From the NCBI GenBank assembly GCA_018818125.1, contig JAHISQ010000090.1:1-57280 (forward strand): DNA of 57,280 bases. Reading direction: 5' to 3'. Source of the DNA: Candidatus Rifleibacteriota bacterium (lineage in GTDB: Bacteria; Muiribacteriota; Ozemobacteria; Ozemobacterales; Ozemobacteraceae). Both the position numbers and the translations under genes were made by a program. A model generated the notes under the pieces. That model did not search any database, was not told where the DNA came from, and saw only the letters and a list, made by a program, of their open reading frames with translations. Positions 8,259 through 16,735 of the stretch are shown in pieces. The number at the start of each line of letters is the position of its first letter. The first letter of the stretch is position 1.

Positions 8259-9758
8259 ATGCCGCAGCTGCTATTTTATAATTTTTCGGGCCGTAATCTG
8301 CCAGACTACTCTCAACACACATTTGACAGCATGCTTGTTGAGCATGGCCTGATCATAAAAGCAGGATATCAGCTGAGGGCACCCCACCCCGACGTTAAAC
8401 AGATTAATCTGAAAAATGCAACAGTGTTTGCCGCTTTCGCCGATGCGCATGTCCATCTCACCCAGACCGGCATTGCCCTGTCTGGAGCACAGCTTGAACC
8501 AGCCACCAACCTGAATGAAGTCTCTGAACTTCTCAGCGCGGAAGCTCTCAACAATGAGTTTGTTCTGGGCTGGGGCCTCCAGGAAACCCGCCTGAAAGAG
8601 TGCAGGCTCCCCACCAGCGAAGAACTTGATCGCGTCTGCCCCGGTAAATTTGTCTGGACCGCCCGCCAGGATCTTCATTCAGCCGTTCTCAACTCGGTCG
8701 CATTAAAATGGGCAAGAACTATAGTTCCTGATCTGCAGGCACGAGATGGTCTGATCAGCGGCAACTTTTACAATCTTCTCAGCTACAGATTGATAGACAA
8801 ACTGCCGGATAAATTCAAAAAGCTGGGCCTTGAATTGGCGCAAAAACACTGTTTTAAGAAAGGTGTAGCCACCGTTCATGCCCTTGAGGGCAGTGACACA
8901 TCAACAGCTGACACTCTTGCCGTCGCTGAATTCAGCAAAAAAAACGCTCTCCACACAGTAATCTACCACCAGTCCGGCAACCCGACGATGGCACTAGAAC
9001 ATGGCTGGAAAGGCCTGGGCGGTTGCCTGTTAGCAGATGGCTCGCTTGGCACACGAACGGCAGCTTTACACGAAGCTTACGCTGACGCGCCTGATTGCCT
9101 TGGCAACCTGTATCTCAAGGCAAATGAGATTCGAAATCTGTTAGAAACCACACGCCAACACCAGCTACATCTGGCTCTGCATGCAATAGGCGATCGCGCC
9201 ATTGACCTGGTTACGTCATGCTATGCCTGGGCATGCGATAAGCTTGGCAAGTCACCAATGCCAGACCGAATTGAGCATTTTATCATGCCATCAGACAAGG
9301 CAATCAGGCAGGCACGCGAACATGCAATCAACATTTGCATACAACCAGCTTTTGATAAATACTGGGGGGGCAGCGGCGGACTTTACGAGCAGCGACTCGG
9401 AAAAGAGAGAGCATTCAGGCTGAACCCATTCAAAACCATGCTTGATCTCGGCATACAGCTTGCTGCAGGCTCAGACAGTCCAGTTACTTCAATTGACCCG
9501 ATTTCAGGTATTGCTGCGCTTCTGCACCACAGCAACCCAGAAGAACGTCTGAGTCTTAACTCTGCCCTGTCGCTATTTATCAGCGAACCACACAAACTTG
9601 CCGGCGAATCCCTGATCCGCGGACATCTCAAAACTGGCTACCATGCTGACTTTATCTGCCTCAACCACGACCCATTCAAGCGTTCGCCGGACCGCCTGCT
9701 GGAGCTTATGGTTAAACAGCTTTATATAAGCGGTCAGTGCGTTTACTCTGACGAATAA
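8259..9758 (+). CDS. YtcJ-like metal-dependent amidohydrolase
   Basis: A 499-residue amidohydrolase of the Amidohydro_3 type. Metal ligands and family marks are visible in order: DAHVHL near residues 63-68, LADGSLGTRTA near 260, HAIGDRAID near 307, RIEHF near 336, and GSDSPV near 404. The N- and C-terminal strands form the usual beta-sandwich. These enzymes hydrolyse C-N bonds of amides or cyclic amidines; the substrate is unknown. No signal peptide, so it is cytoplasmic. It follows the small membrane-protein gene by 2 bp. Confidence 0.88.
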   Translation: MPQLLFYNFSGRNLPDYSQHTFDSMLVEHGLIIKAGYQLRAPHPDVKQINLKNATVFAAFADAHVHLTQTGIALSGAQLEPATNLNEVSELLSAEALNNEFVLGWGLQETRLKECRLPTSEELDRVCPGKFVWTARQDLHSAVLNSVALKWARTIVPDLQARDGLISGNFYNLLSYRLIDKLPDKFKKLGLELAQKHCFKKGVATVHALEGSDTSTADTLAVAEFSKKNALHTVIYHQSGNPTMALEHGWKGLGGCLLADGSLGTRTAALHEAYADAPDCLGNLYLKANEIRNLLETTRQHQLHLALHAIGDRAIDLVTSCYAWACDKLGKSPMPDRIEHFIMPSDKAIRQAREHAINICIQPAFDKYWGGSGGLYEQRLGKERAFRLNPFKTMLDLGIQLAAGSDSPVTSIDPISGIAALLHHSNPEERLSLNSALSLFISEPHKLAGESLIRGHLKTGYHADFICLNHDPFKRSPDRLLELMVKQLYISGQCVYSDE

Positions 9759-9807
9759 ACGCGTTGTCACTAGTCTTCACCCCCAGATTTAAGCTGTTTC
9801 TCATGAT

Positions 9808-9843
9808 TATGAGATTGCGTATTGACACGCTCGCACAATGACA
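9808..9843. repeat. Degenerate copy of the TCATTGCGAG palindromic repeat
   Basis: Read on the minus strand, 9843-9808 gives GTCATTGTGCGAGC, then a short spacer, then GCAATCTCA. This matches the ends of the better copies at 23529-23614, 31782-31873 and 34543-34628. It lies between convergent genes. An imperfect GC-rich hairpin (GCGTCGCTGCG with CGCGACGACGC, about 9866-9900) sits next to it. Confidence 0.5.
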
Positions 9844-9917
9844 ACCTTCTCATATTAGCAAAAGGAGCGTCGCTGCGATCTGACAACCGCGACGACGCCC
9901 CAAGAGGTCTATCAAAT

Positions 9918-12431
9918 TCAGTCGCTGTGTTTCTTCCAGTCTTCGACGCGAGCAATAGTCTTTTCGAGCAGATCCTGCACCTTCTTCTCGCTGGTGCTCT
10001 CAACCGAAACGTTTACAAAGGGTCGGTCGGGGTCAGGAAGTATCAGCACCCACTCATCATTAGCCAGCATGATTTTAACGCCATCAAGCAAATGTGTTTC
10101 TTTGTCTTTGGCGTATTCCATGGCATAACGCATGACTTTGCCTTTGTCTTCCCATGGGCAGGGAATGCGACAGGCACGTGCGTAAAAATCTGGAATGCTG
10201 TTCACTATCTCTGACAGCGGCTTTTTAAGCAGTGAAATGAATTCGAGCAATTTAACGCTGGAAATCATACCATCGAAAGCAGCCTGGAAAGCGGGAAAAA
10301 TAATGCCGCCTCGTTCATCGAGACAAATTTCTACTTTTTCGTTCACCGCTGCATCCATCATGGCACGATCGCTGGTTTTAGTGCGCACTATAGTGCCACC
10401 ATGCAGAATCGCCAGCTTTTCAAGCTGATGAGTTGAAGATACCGGCACAGCAATTTTAGCGCCTGGGATGAGTTCAAAAGCCATCTTTGCCCAGACGATC
10501 ATAGCCTCTATTCCGCTGATAATGCGTCCCTGATCATCAACAAAGGAAATACGCTCGGCCCCATCGCCCATAATGATACCCAGATCAGCGCCCAGAGACT
10601 TGACAATCGAAGCCACGCTGGCCTGCGACTGCTCAGGCGAAACAAGAGTCGTCCTGTTTTCGTCATGATAAGCGTTGAGAGTTATCACCTCACAGTTCAG
10701 TTTGCCCAGAAAAGTATTGAAAATACCGCTGGCACCACTGAAACAATAATCCAGCACAATTTTCATGCGGCGGCTACTGATTGCTGCAGTATCAAGGCAA
10801 CGCAACAATTCTTCGCTGTAGTTCTCGGGCACGCGCGGCGGAAAAGAAATTTCGCCGACTTCCTGAATAGACACGCGTCTAAAATCTTCACGATTAAAGA
10901 GACGTTCAATAGTTTTTTTCTGGGCGATGGAAATATCACGGCCTTCGGCATCAAAAATCTTGATTTCGATCTGGTTGGGATCTTCACTGGCAAGTTTGAC
11001 ATGTACGCCACCGCCGCGCATGAAAGCACCTGGCTTATATCTTGCGACCGGAGCCGGAGTTACCCGCAGATCGGCAACATTGACGCCGGCAGAGCTCAAA
11101 CCGCTTATTATAGCGCGGTTGATTACGCGGCTGATTTTGTTGGAATCACGCGAGGTTATGATACTGGCTCCTTTGGTCAGGGTTGAGCCATAAGCCGCAC
11201 CAATTTTACAGGCCATTTCTGGAGTGATCTCAATATTGGCTAGACCCGAAATGCCATAATCGTTGAAAAGGTTTTTGGTCCATTTGTCGCTCCAGATGAT
11301 GCTTGAATAGACTGTAGAACCTTCTTCAACCTGCTTTTTCGGCCAGATTTTTACGTTTTCGCGAACAATCGCGCCCTTGCCGATACGGCATTCCTCGGCA
11401 ATGATCGCGCCTGCTTCGACCACAACATTGTCTTGAAGATGGGTATTACCACCGATTACTGCTTCATAAATTTCGGCATTTTCGCCGACGTGGACGCCGT
11501 CCCAGAGGGTGCCGCCCTTAATTTTGGCATTCTTTCTGACGATGCAGCCATCGCCAAGCACACAGTTTTCCAGGTCGACACCGTCTTCAACAAAACAGTT
11601 CTGGCCAATAATTACGCCGCCCTTAAACTTAACCTTGGGCGAGATGTTCGAATTATTGCCAACCCAGACATCGCGACCGATGATGTTGAGGCGGTTTCCG
11701 GGAATTTGCAGCTTAACTTCGCCGTTAAGCACGTTTTTGTGAGCCAAAATATATTCTTCAAGACTGCCAATATCTTTCCAGTAACCTTCAGCAACGTAAC
11801 CATAAAGCGGCAGCCCTTCTTTGAGCATAAGCGGAAACAGATTTTTGCTGAAGTCAAACTCGGTCTTTGCTGGAATATATTTAAAAATTTCGGGTTCGAG
11901 AATATAGATGCCGGTGTTTATTGTATCTGAAAAAACTTCGCCCCAGCTGGGTTTTTCGAGAAATCTGATGATCTTACCATCATCAGCGGTGATGACTACG
12001 CCGTATTCGAGCGGGTTGGTAACACGAGTGAGAACCATGGTAGCCATGGCTTTCTTTTCGCGATGAAACTTGATTGCTTCGGACAAATCAAAATCAGTAA
12101 GAACATCGCCTGAAATAATTATAAAGGACTCATCTTTGAGCTTTTCTTCAGTATTTTTCACACTGCCAGCCGTGCCATAGTCGGCGGTAGCCATCTGGTA
12201 TTCCATCTGAATATCAAAATCAGCACCTTCACCAAAATATTTGGTAATAACTTCAGGCTGAAAATAAAGAATCGAACAGATTCGATCAAAATCATACTGT
12301 TTGAGCAGATTTACTATGTGCTCCATCATCGGGACATTCGCCAGAGGCGCCATCGGCTTGGGAATATTACAGGTTATCGGTCGCAAACGTGTACCAAAAC
12401 CGCCAGCCATTATAACAGCTTTCATTTTCAT
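9918..12431 (-). CDS. Mannose-1-phosphate guanylyltransferase-like / phosphomannomutase-like fusion
   Basis: An 837-residue protein in three parts. Residues 3-235 are a sugar nucleotidyltransferase with GGFGTRLRPITCNIPKPM. Residues 245-370 are left-handed beta-helix hexapeptides. Residues 380-830 are a phosphohexomutase-like fold. The mutase part is odd: where active enzymes have a TASHNP phosphoserine loop this one has MRGGGVHVKLASEDP near 468-480, and the metal loop DGDGDR reads GDGAER near 621. The same replacement is known in fused proteins of several phyla, so the mutase half may be regulatory or inactive. The product is expected to supply an activated sugar (GDP-mannose or similar) for envelope glycans; a glycosyltransferase gene follows upstream on the same strand. 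Confidence 0.85.
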   Translation of the reverse strand: MKMKAVIMAGGFGTRLRPITCNIPKPMAPLANVPMMEHIVNLLKQYDFDRICSILYFQPEVITKYFGEGADFDIQMEYQMATADYGTAGSVKNTEEKLKDESFIIISGDVLTDFDLSEAIKFHREKKAMATMVLTRVTNPLEYGVVITADDGKIIRFLEKPSWGEVFSDTINTGIYILEPEIFKYIPAKTEFDFSKNLFPLMLKEGLPLYGYVAEGYWKDIGSLEEYILAHKNVLNGEVKLQIPGNRLNIIGRDVWVGNNSNISPKVKFKGGVIIGQNCFVEDGVDLENCVLGDGCIVRKNAKIKGGTLWDGVHVGENAEIYEAVIGGNTHLQDNVVVEAGAIIAEECRIGKGAIVRENVKIWPKKQVEEGSTVYSSIIWSDKWTKNLFNDYGISGLANIEITPEMACKIGAAYGSTLTKGASIITSRDSNKISRVINRAIISGLSSAGVNVADLRVTPAPVARYKPGAFMRGGGVHVKLASEDPNQIEIKIFDAEGRDISIAQKKTIERLFNREDFRRVSIQEVGEISFPPRVPENYSEELLRCLDTAAISSRRMKIVLDYCFSGASGIFNTFLGKLNCEVITLNAYHDENRTTLVSPEQSQASVASIVKSLGADLGIIMGDGAERISFVDDQGRIISGIEAMIVWAKMAFELIPGAKIAVPVSSTHQLEKLAILHGGTIVRTKTSDRAMMDAAVNEKVEICLDERGGIIFPAFQAAFDGMISSVKLLEFISLLKKPLSEIVNSIPDFYARACRIPCPWEDKGKVMRYAMEYAKDKETHLLDGVKIMLANDEWVLILPDPDRPFVNVSVESTSEKKVQDLLEKTIARVEDWKKHSD

Positions 12432-12604
12432 TCCTCACTCATTCCAATTCTATATTTCGGGACAACTAGCCCGCAAAGATATTCTAGATTCACACCGGCA
12501 ATTAGTCAAACTTTACTAAAAAAAACAATGAATTAGTGCAAAAACTGGTCTGAGCGAACTGAATCGTGGAACAAGCAGATGACTTAACTGGCTTCTGCGT
12601 CTGT

Positions 12605-13747
12605 CTAGAACCCCTGGACGTGGCATTTATTAAACAAGACAAGATATTGCTGCATCATCACGTTCCAGCTGGCCTTCTCGACAATACGCTGCCGCGCCTG
12701 CTCGCCCATAGCCTGGCGGCGGGCTGGTTCGACAGCAAGAGCCTCGACCAGCGTGTTTCGAAGCGATTCCAGGTTGCGGTGTTCAAAGAAAAAGCCTTCG
12801 ACACCATGCGAAAACATTTCGCCGAGCCCGCCGGCATCAGGTATAATCGGCATCACACCTGAAGCCATGGCTTCTAGAACAACATAAGCATAGGCTTCTC
12901 GAACATTAACAGCAAAAGCAAATAAATCATAAGCCGGGTAAACCTTTTCAACATCGTTACGGAAACCCAGAACATGAAATCGGCTGCTATAACCAAATTG
13001 AGCAGCCAGACGGCGAAGATAATCAATATAACCAGGTTCTGTCTCACGGCCGATGTAGACAAGGTGCACGTTTTCACGGGCCCGACCTGCACCGCCAACA
13101 TCAAACATTGAGCGCAGCAAATCTTCAGAACCCTTCATCTGCTCTATGCGGCCACTTGAGCCGACTATTACGTCATCATCTTTCAAACCCAACTCATGTC
13201 GCAAGCTGATTCGAGCCTGAGCGTCAGGCTGATATTTTTTCGTATCAACACCGCTTTTAATGCAAAGCACCTTGCCACTTTCGATTCCCCAGAATTTAAG
13301 AATTCGGTCTTTTACATAATCTGCATTCGGAACAACGGCAGCCAAGTTTTTAAAAAGATAGCGATGGATCGGATCTTTTCGGTAAAGTGAGCCAGCACCA
13401 ATGCGATAAAAAAGAAAAAAAGGCACATGCTGGCTAGTCAAAACTTTCGCAAGCTGGACCGGATACATCATTTGCGTGCGAAAAGCCACAACAGCAGCTG
13501 GGTTAAGTTCACGCAGCATTCTAAAGGCAGCAGGGTAACTCACCAGCTCATATTTGGTGGTAACTGGAAAAGGATAGAGCTCAATCCCGCGATCAACACA
13601 TTGTTTTGCAATCAGCGAACCGGCAGGAGCTGCTACCATAGCGCGATGTCCACGGCTAAGAAGGTCTTGTGCAAATCGCAGTCCAAACAGTTCAAGGCCT
13701 GAACAGCTGGCATAAGGCAAAAGCATAACCACAGGTTTATCGGTCAT
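12605..13747 (-). CDS. GT4-family (GT-B) glycosyltransferase
   Basis: I use ATG 13747, with AGGAAA 6 bases upstream, instead of the longer open frame to 13849. The 380-residue product has the N-terminal acceptor domain opening (CSGLELFGLRFAQDLLSRGH), the donor domain start GSSGRIEQMKG near residue 195, and the GT4 E-x7-E signature EAYAYVVLE followed by AMASGVMPIIPDAGG near 290-312. It probably adds a hexose to an envelope glycan or lipopolysaccharide. It is in the same direction as the nucleotidyltransferase fusion, 173 bp apart. Confidence 0.88.
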   Translation of the reverse strand: MTDKPVVMLLPYASCSGLELFGLRFAQDLLSRGHRAMVAAPAGSLIAKQCVDRGIELYPFPVTTKYELVSYPAAFRMLRELNPAAVVAFRTQMMYPVQLAKVLTSQHVPFFLFYRIGAGSLYRKDPIHRYLFKNLAAVVPNADYVKDRILKFWGIESGKVLCIKSGVDTKKYQPDAQARISLRHELGLKDDDVIVGSSGRIEQMKGSEDLLRSMFDVGGAGRARENVHLVYIGRETEPGYIDYLRRLAAQFGYSSRFHVLGFRNDVEKVYPAYDLFAFAVNVREAYAYVVLEAMASGVMPIIPDAGGLGEMFSHGVEGFFFEHRNLESLRNTLVEALAVEPARRQAMGEQARQRIVEKASWNVMMQQYLVLFNKCHVQGF

Positions 13748-13845
13748 GATAATTTTCCTGAAATACGAACTTGGCTTTATAGATTCTACAGGTAATATAC
13801 ACTCGAAGCTACAACTGCAAAACAACAATTTGCGACCAACATAAT

Positions 13846-13871
13846 CCAATTCACCTTAGAATTGGTATAAT
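13846..13871 (+). promoter_or_regulatory. Putative promoter with palindromic operator
   Basis: A perfect inverted repeat CCAATTC-ACCTTA-GAATTGG (13846-13865) directly abuts a perfect TATAAT -10 box (13866-13871), 41 bp upstream of the ATG at 13912. No good -35 box is found because the palindrome occupies that position, which suggests a repressor or activator site. Confidence 0.5.
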
Positions 13872-13911
13872 AGCCTTTCAGGAATTTGTTTTTTTCGGGT
13901 AAAATCAGAGT

Positions 13912-14670
13912 ATGAGATCAATAAATTTTTTACTGCTGATTGCAATGTTGATGTCGGCCATAATGGTGAGCGCCATCGAGGTAAGGGTTTTTCGCCTTAA
14001 TTACGCAAGCCCGGACTCGCTTGCGACTACCATTAAGGCTCTGTTCGGCAATCAGGTCAACATCGCGCCTGCTTACTCAATCAATGCTATTGCCGTGAGC
14101 GTGTCAGACAAAGCTCTACTGGAAGAGATAAGCAAACTCGTAGCAGTATTGGATCGCCGCCCTGCCAACCTTCGATTCTGCGTACAAAGCAACAGTCAGA
14201 ACAAGGAATCCTCGCAGTTTATCGGGCTGCAGAAGAGGCACAAGGGGCGCGCTGAAACAGTGCGCTCGACTACCAATTCGAGCAGCCAGCGAACAGTCGT
14301 CGCCCTAGAATTTGCCAAAGCCTCGCTCACAGACGAACTGGTGCAAATCTACTCCCTGCCCGGCTGGTATGGCACCGAAACCATTCTTTTAACAACCTCA
14401 CATGGACTCAAGGTTTCCGGACACCTGCTCGACAACGACCGAATAAGAGTTCAAGTCTGGTATTCACAGGGCAGCCAGGAATCTTCTGAGCTTCTTCTGA
14501 CAGAAGTCGAGGCGCAGGCTGGCGAATGGTTCAGTCTTGGCGGTCTTGACCAAAGTTCACAGCAGACCAACTCCCATGTGGACATCAATGCAAGCACAGA
14601 TATCGGGCACAGAAAAACCGGCGGTCAGACTGACCGCCGGTTCATGCTCAAGGTTGATGTTATAAGATAG
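13912..14670 (+). CDS. Exported protein with a secretin N-type domain, no secretin channel
   Basis: A 252-residue protein with a signal peptide (SINFLLLIAMLMSAIMVSA, cut near residue 22). Residues 23-90 match a secretin_N/NolW-type fold: VFRLNYASPDSLATTIKALF, then INAIAVSVSDKALLEEISKLV and LDRRPANLRF. Full secretins (GspD/PilQ) continue into a beta-barrel; here a serine-rich linker leads to a second beta domain (about 120-215) and the protein ends. It may be a periplasmic accessory of a secretin encoded elsewhere. The last 20 codons contain a hairpin that acts as terminator for the opposite gene. Confidence 0.7.
   Translation: MRSINFLLLIAMLMSAIMVSAIEVRVFRLNYASPDSLATTIKALFGNQVNIAPAYSINAIAVSVSDKALLEEISKLVAVLDRRPANLRFCVQSNSQNKESSQFIGLQKRHKGRAETVRSTTNSSSQRTVVALEFAKASLTDELVQIYSLPGWYGTETILLTTSHGLKVSGHLLDNDRIRVQVWYSQGSQESSELLLTEVEAQAGEWFSLGGLDQSSQQTNSHVDINASTDIGHRKTGGQTDRRFMLKVDVIR
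14611..14642 (-). terminator. Minus-strand terminator embedded in coding sequence
   Basis: The hairpin at 14616-14642 has a 13-bp perfect stem (ACCGGCGGTCAG core) around a single unpaired base, so in RNA a few pairs must open to form a loop. Read on the minus strand it is followed by TTTTTCT (14617-14611). It lies 30 bp past the stop of the 14673-16130 gene but inside the last codons of the convergent gene at 13912-14670. Confidence 0.75.
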
Positions 14671-14672
14671 TA

Positions 14673-16130
14673 TTAGAAAGAAACTTCGCTGTCACCACCC
14701 GAGTAATCGTCATCATCACCAGTGCCACTGCCATCGCCATAACTACCACCCGGTGGTGGAGGTGGTGGCGGTATATCGTCGCTATCACCATTGTCGTCTA
14801 AAAAATCGGACGGGGGCGGAGGTGGTTCGGGATAATCGTCGTTGCCAAACGAATCCGGCTGAAGCATATCTGTGTCAGCTTCGTCTGGGGGTGGAATTTC
14901 GGAACTGGTGGTCGTAGTCCAGCCCGGATCACTCGGTGCTGACGGACTGATAGTAATTTCGTCGCCGCCCTCAAAAGCCGGTTCCTGATATGAGTCAATC
15001 TCGCCAAAATCGCTGGCAGCAGAAATAGTCAGCTCGTCTGGAATTTCGCCGGGCATAATACCACCAATTGCTTCAATTTTCGGCAGAGTCAAGGTCTCCA
15101 TTATGCGTTCACGAATATTGGTCATATGCTTGAGTAACTCTAGACTGCCGTGATAAAAATTCAGTACCACCAGCTTGCGACCAAGCGGAATTATGACCAT
15201 GTGGGTATACAGCCGTCGGTCGTTTTTCATAAAGTGAAACAATATATTTCCGATTTCGACGCCTGCCAGTTCAGACTTCCACTGATCAAAAAGACGAGGA
15301 CTGAAAGGCATCAGACTGTCTTTTATAGCTTTGCCGACCTGCGCCAGATTTTGCGGTTCATCGTAGGTTGCAGCCTGCGCGTGCAAAAGAAACTGACCTT
15401 CGAATGCGCCAACTGAAGCCAACAAAGCCGGGCTGACATTTTCCTTGATCTGAAAATCGCTGGGAACCATGAAGCCAAAATCATAATCGCGATTGCGTAT
15501 GGGTCTGAATCCATGGCGCTCACCATAAAATGGCCTGAGAAAAGCAGCGTAGTTATCAACACCAACGCCCTTGAGAGCATCTCTAAATATTGATGTCAGG
15601 CGCTGTCCATTTAAAACATAGTCGTAGAGAAACCATTTTTCGTTAATGAAACGGCAGTAAACTACGAATTCAAAATTGCCACGGGTTGTCTCAAGCTTAA
15701 CAACGATCTTACTCTGAACCGCTTTATGATAGCGCGGGTCGGAATAGCTGATCTTGGCACCTTTGGCAACCCGGTTCATGATTTTCGACAAAAATCTGAA
15801 CTCGTTGCGATGAGTTTGGATCTGATATGAAAAAAGTTCACGGTAGTCTTCCGGGCTCATACGTTTGAGCTGACGGTCAAACAGTAGATCCAAAAAAGTC
15901 TGGACATCAAAATTTGCCAGACAGATGTCATACTCTCCATCCATCATGGCACCCATAAATTCGTATACCATGGGGATAGGCGAAGGCAGTTCTGACCTGG
16001 CTCCGGGTGGTTCGGGTATATCTACGAGCAGCCCATCAGCGTCGATGATTTGGGCAAAACCCACCGAAGTCATCAAAACGGTAGCAAAAAAGAAAGCCAA
16101 AACTACTGATAATGCTTTTCTTGTGTCCAT
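14673..16130 (-). CDS. Exported MlaC/Ttg2D-like protein with acidic proline-rich tail
   Basis: A 485-residue protein with a signal peptide (LSVVLAFFFATVLMTSVGFA, cut near residue 26). Residues 50-175 resemble the MlaC/Ttg2 periplasmic lipid-binding fold, including FEFVVYCRFINEKWFLYDYV and the following NGQRLTSIFRDAL. A second domain (about 210-345) is not recognised. Residues 385-485 are acidic with long proline and glycine/aspartate runs (PPPPPP segments). The tail is probably disordered. No mlaDEF genes are nearby, so a lipid-transport role is only inferred from the fold similarity. Confidence 0.55.
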   Translation of the reverse strand: MDTRKALSVVLAFFFATVLMTSVGFAQIIDADGLLVDIPEPPGARSELPSPIPMVYEFMGAMMDGEYDICLANFDVQTFLDLLFDRQLKRMSPEDYRELFSYQIQTHRNEFRFLSKIMNRVAKGAKISYSDPRYHKAVQSKIVVKLETTRGNFEFVVYCRFINEKWFLYDYVLNGQRLTSIFRDALKGVGVDNYAAFLRPFYGERHGFRPIRNRDYDFGFMVPSDFQIKENVSPALLASVGAFEGQFLLHAQAATYDEPQNLAQVGKAIKDSLMPFSPRLFDQWKSELAGVEIGNILFHFMKNDRRLYTHMVIIPLGRKLVVLNFYHGSLELLKHMTNIRERIMETLTLPKIEAIGGIMPGEIPDELTISAASDFGEIDSYQEPAFEGGDEITISPSAPSDPGWTTTTSSEIPPPDEADTDMLQPDSFGNDDYPEPPPPPSDFLDDNGDSDDIPPPPPPPGGSYGDGSGTGDDDDYSGGDSEVSF

Positions 16131-16232
16131 GGTAATAGCTTAATTCACTCCTCAATACTTTGTCAATTCAAATCATTATCTGATCACCATGATAATTGCA
16201 AGCACAAAATACCAGTCTCGGTGAGTATTTCT

Positions 16233-16303
16233 GGATATGCGACTCTAATGGCCAAAGGCCATTAGATCCACCAAAGATCCACCTAAAAATTAGCGGCTTG
16301 AAG
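16233..16303. repeat. Dispersed hairpin repeat, family B copy 1
   Basis: Starts GGATATGCGACTCTAATGG. The stem TCTAATGGCC (16244-16253) pairs with GGCCATTAGA (16257-16266) around an AAA loop, followed by CCACC and AAA-AATTAG. The same layout with compensating changes is at 27364-27413. Confidence 0.75.
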
Positions 16304-16359
16304 GAATGCTTGTTAAATGCTAAAATCAAGCCCGAGCTTTATGCACCGGAGGCATGATA

Positions 16360-16536
16360 ATGGGTATTGGCTTCACTGAATTGATTGTTATCCTGGTTAT
16401 TATTCTGATACTGTTTGGCCCCGGCAAGCTGCCAGAAATTGGCAAAGCGCTTGGAAAAGGCATAAGAGAATTCAAAGATGCCCAAAAGGATGTAAAGAGA
16501 CGAACCTCTGATTCAGACAATGAACCAGAGGCGTAA
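16360..16536 (+). CDS. tatA: Twin-arginine translocation protein TatA/E
   Basis: ATG 16360 lies 7 bases after GGAGG; the in-frame ATG at 16354 is too close to that site. The 58-residue protein has one short membrane helix ([15 protein letters not shown]), the hallmark hinge [20 protein letters not shown] and a charged amphipathic helix and tail. TatA forms the pore through which folded twin-arginine proteins cross the inner membrane. No tatB or tatC is adjacent, so it is a stand-alone tatA. Confidence 0.92.
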   Translation: MGIGFTELIVILVIILILFGPGKLPEIGKALGKGIREFKDAQKDVKRRTSDSDNEPEA

Positions 16537-16735
16537 TCGCCGTTCTGAGCTTTCAACGCATCTGAGCTCGCCAGGGCACATCTGCAAGCTTGCCAGTGAG
16601 CTATTCTTAACAACTGATGGTAAAACGGCTTCAAAGCATGCACAAATCAGCTACAAGTGCCTGTCTACCTGAAATAAATTCTGAGAGATAAAATTCATGA
16701 GCATTACATGCTTAAGTAGGTAACGGAGAAGATTC

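Noticed and set aside
9770..10003. 77-codon minus-strand frame
   Set aside because: It overlaps the end of the 9918-12431 gene in another frame, has no ribosome site, and its tail covers the degenerate repeat.
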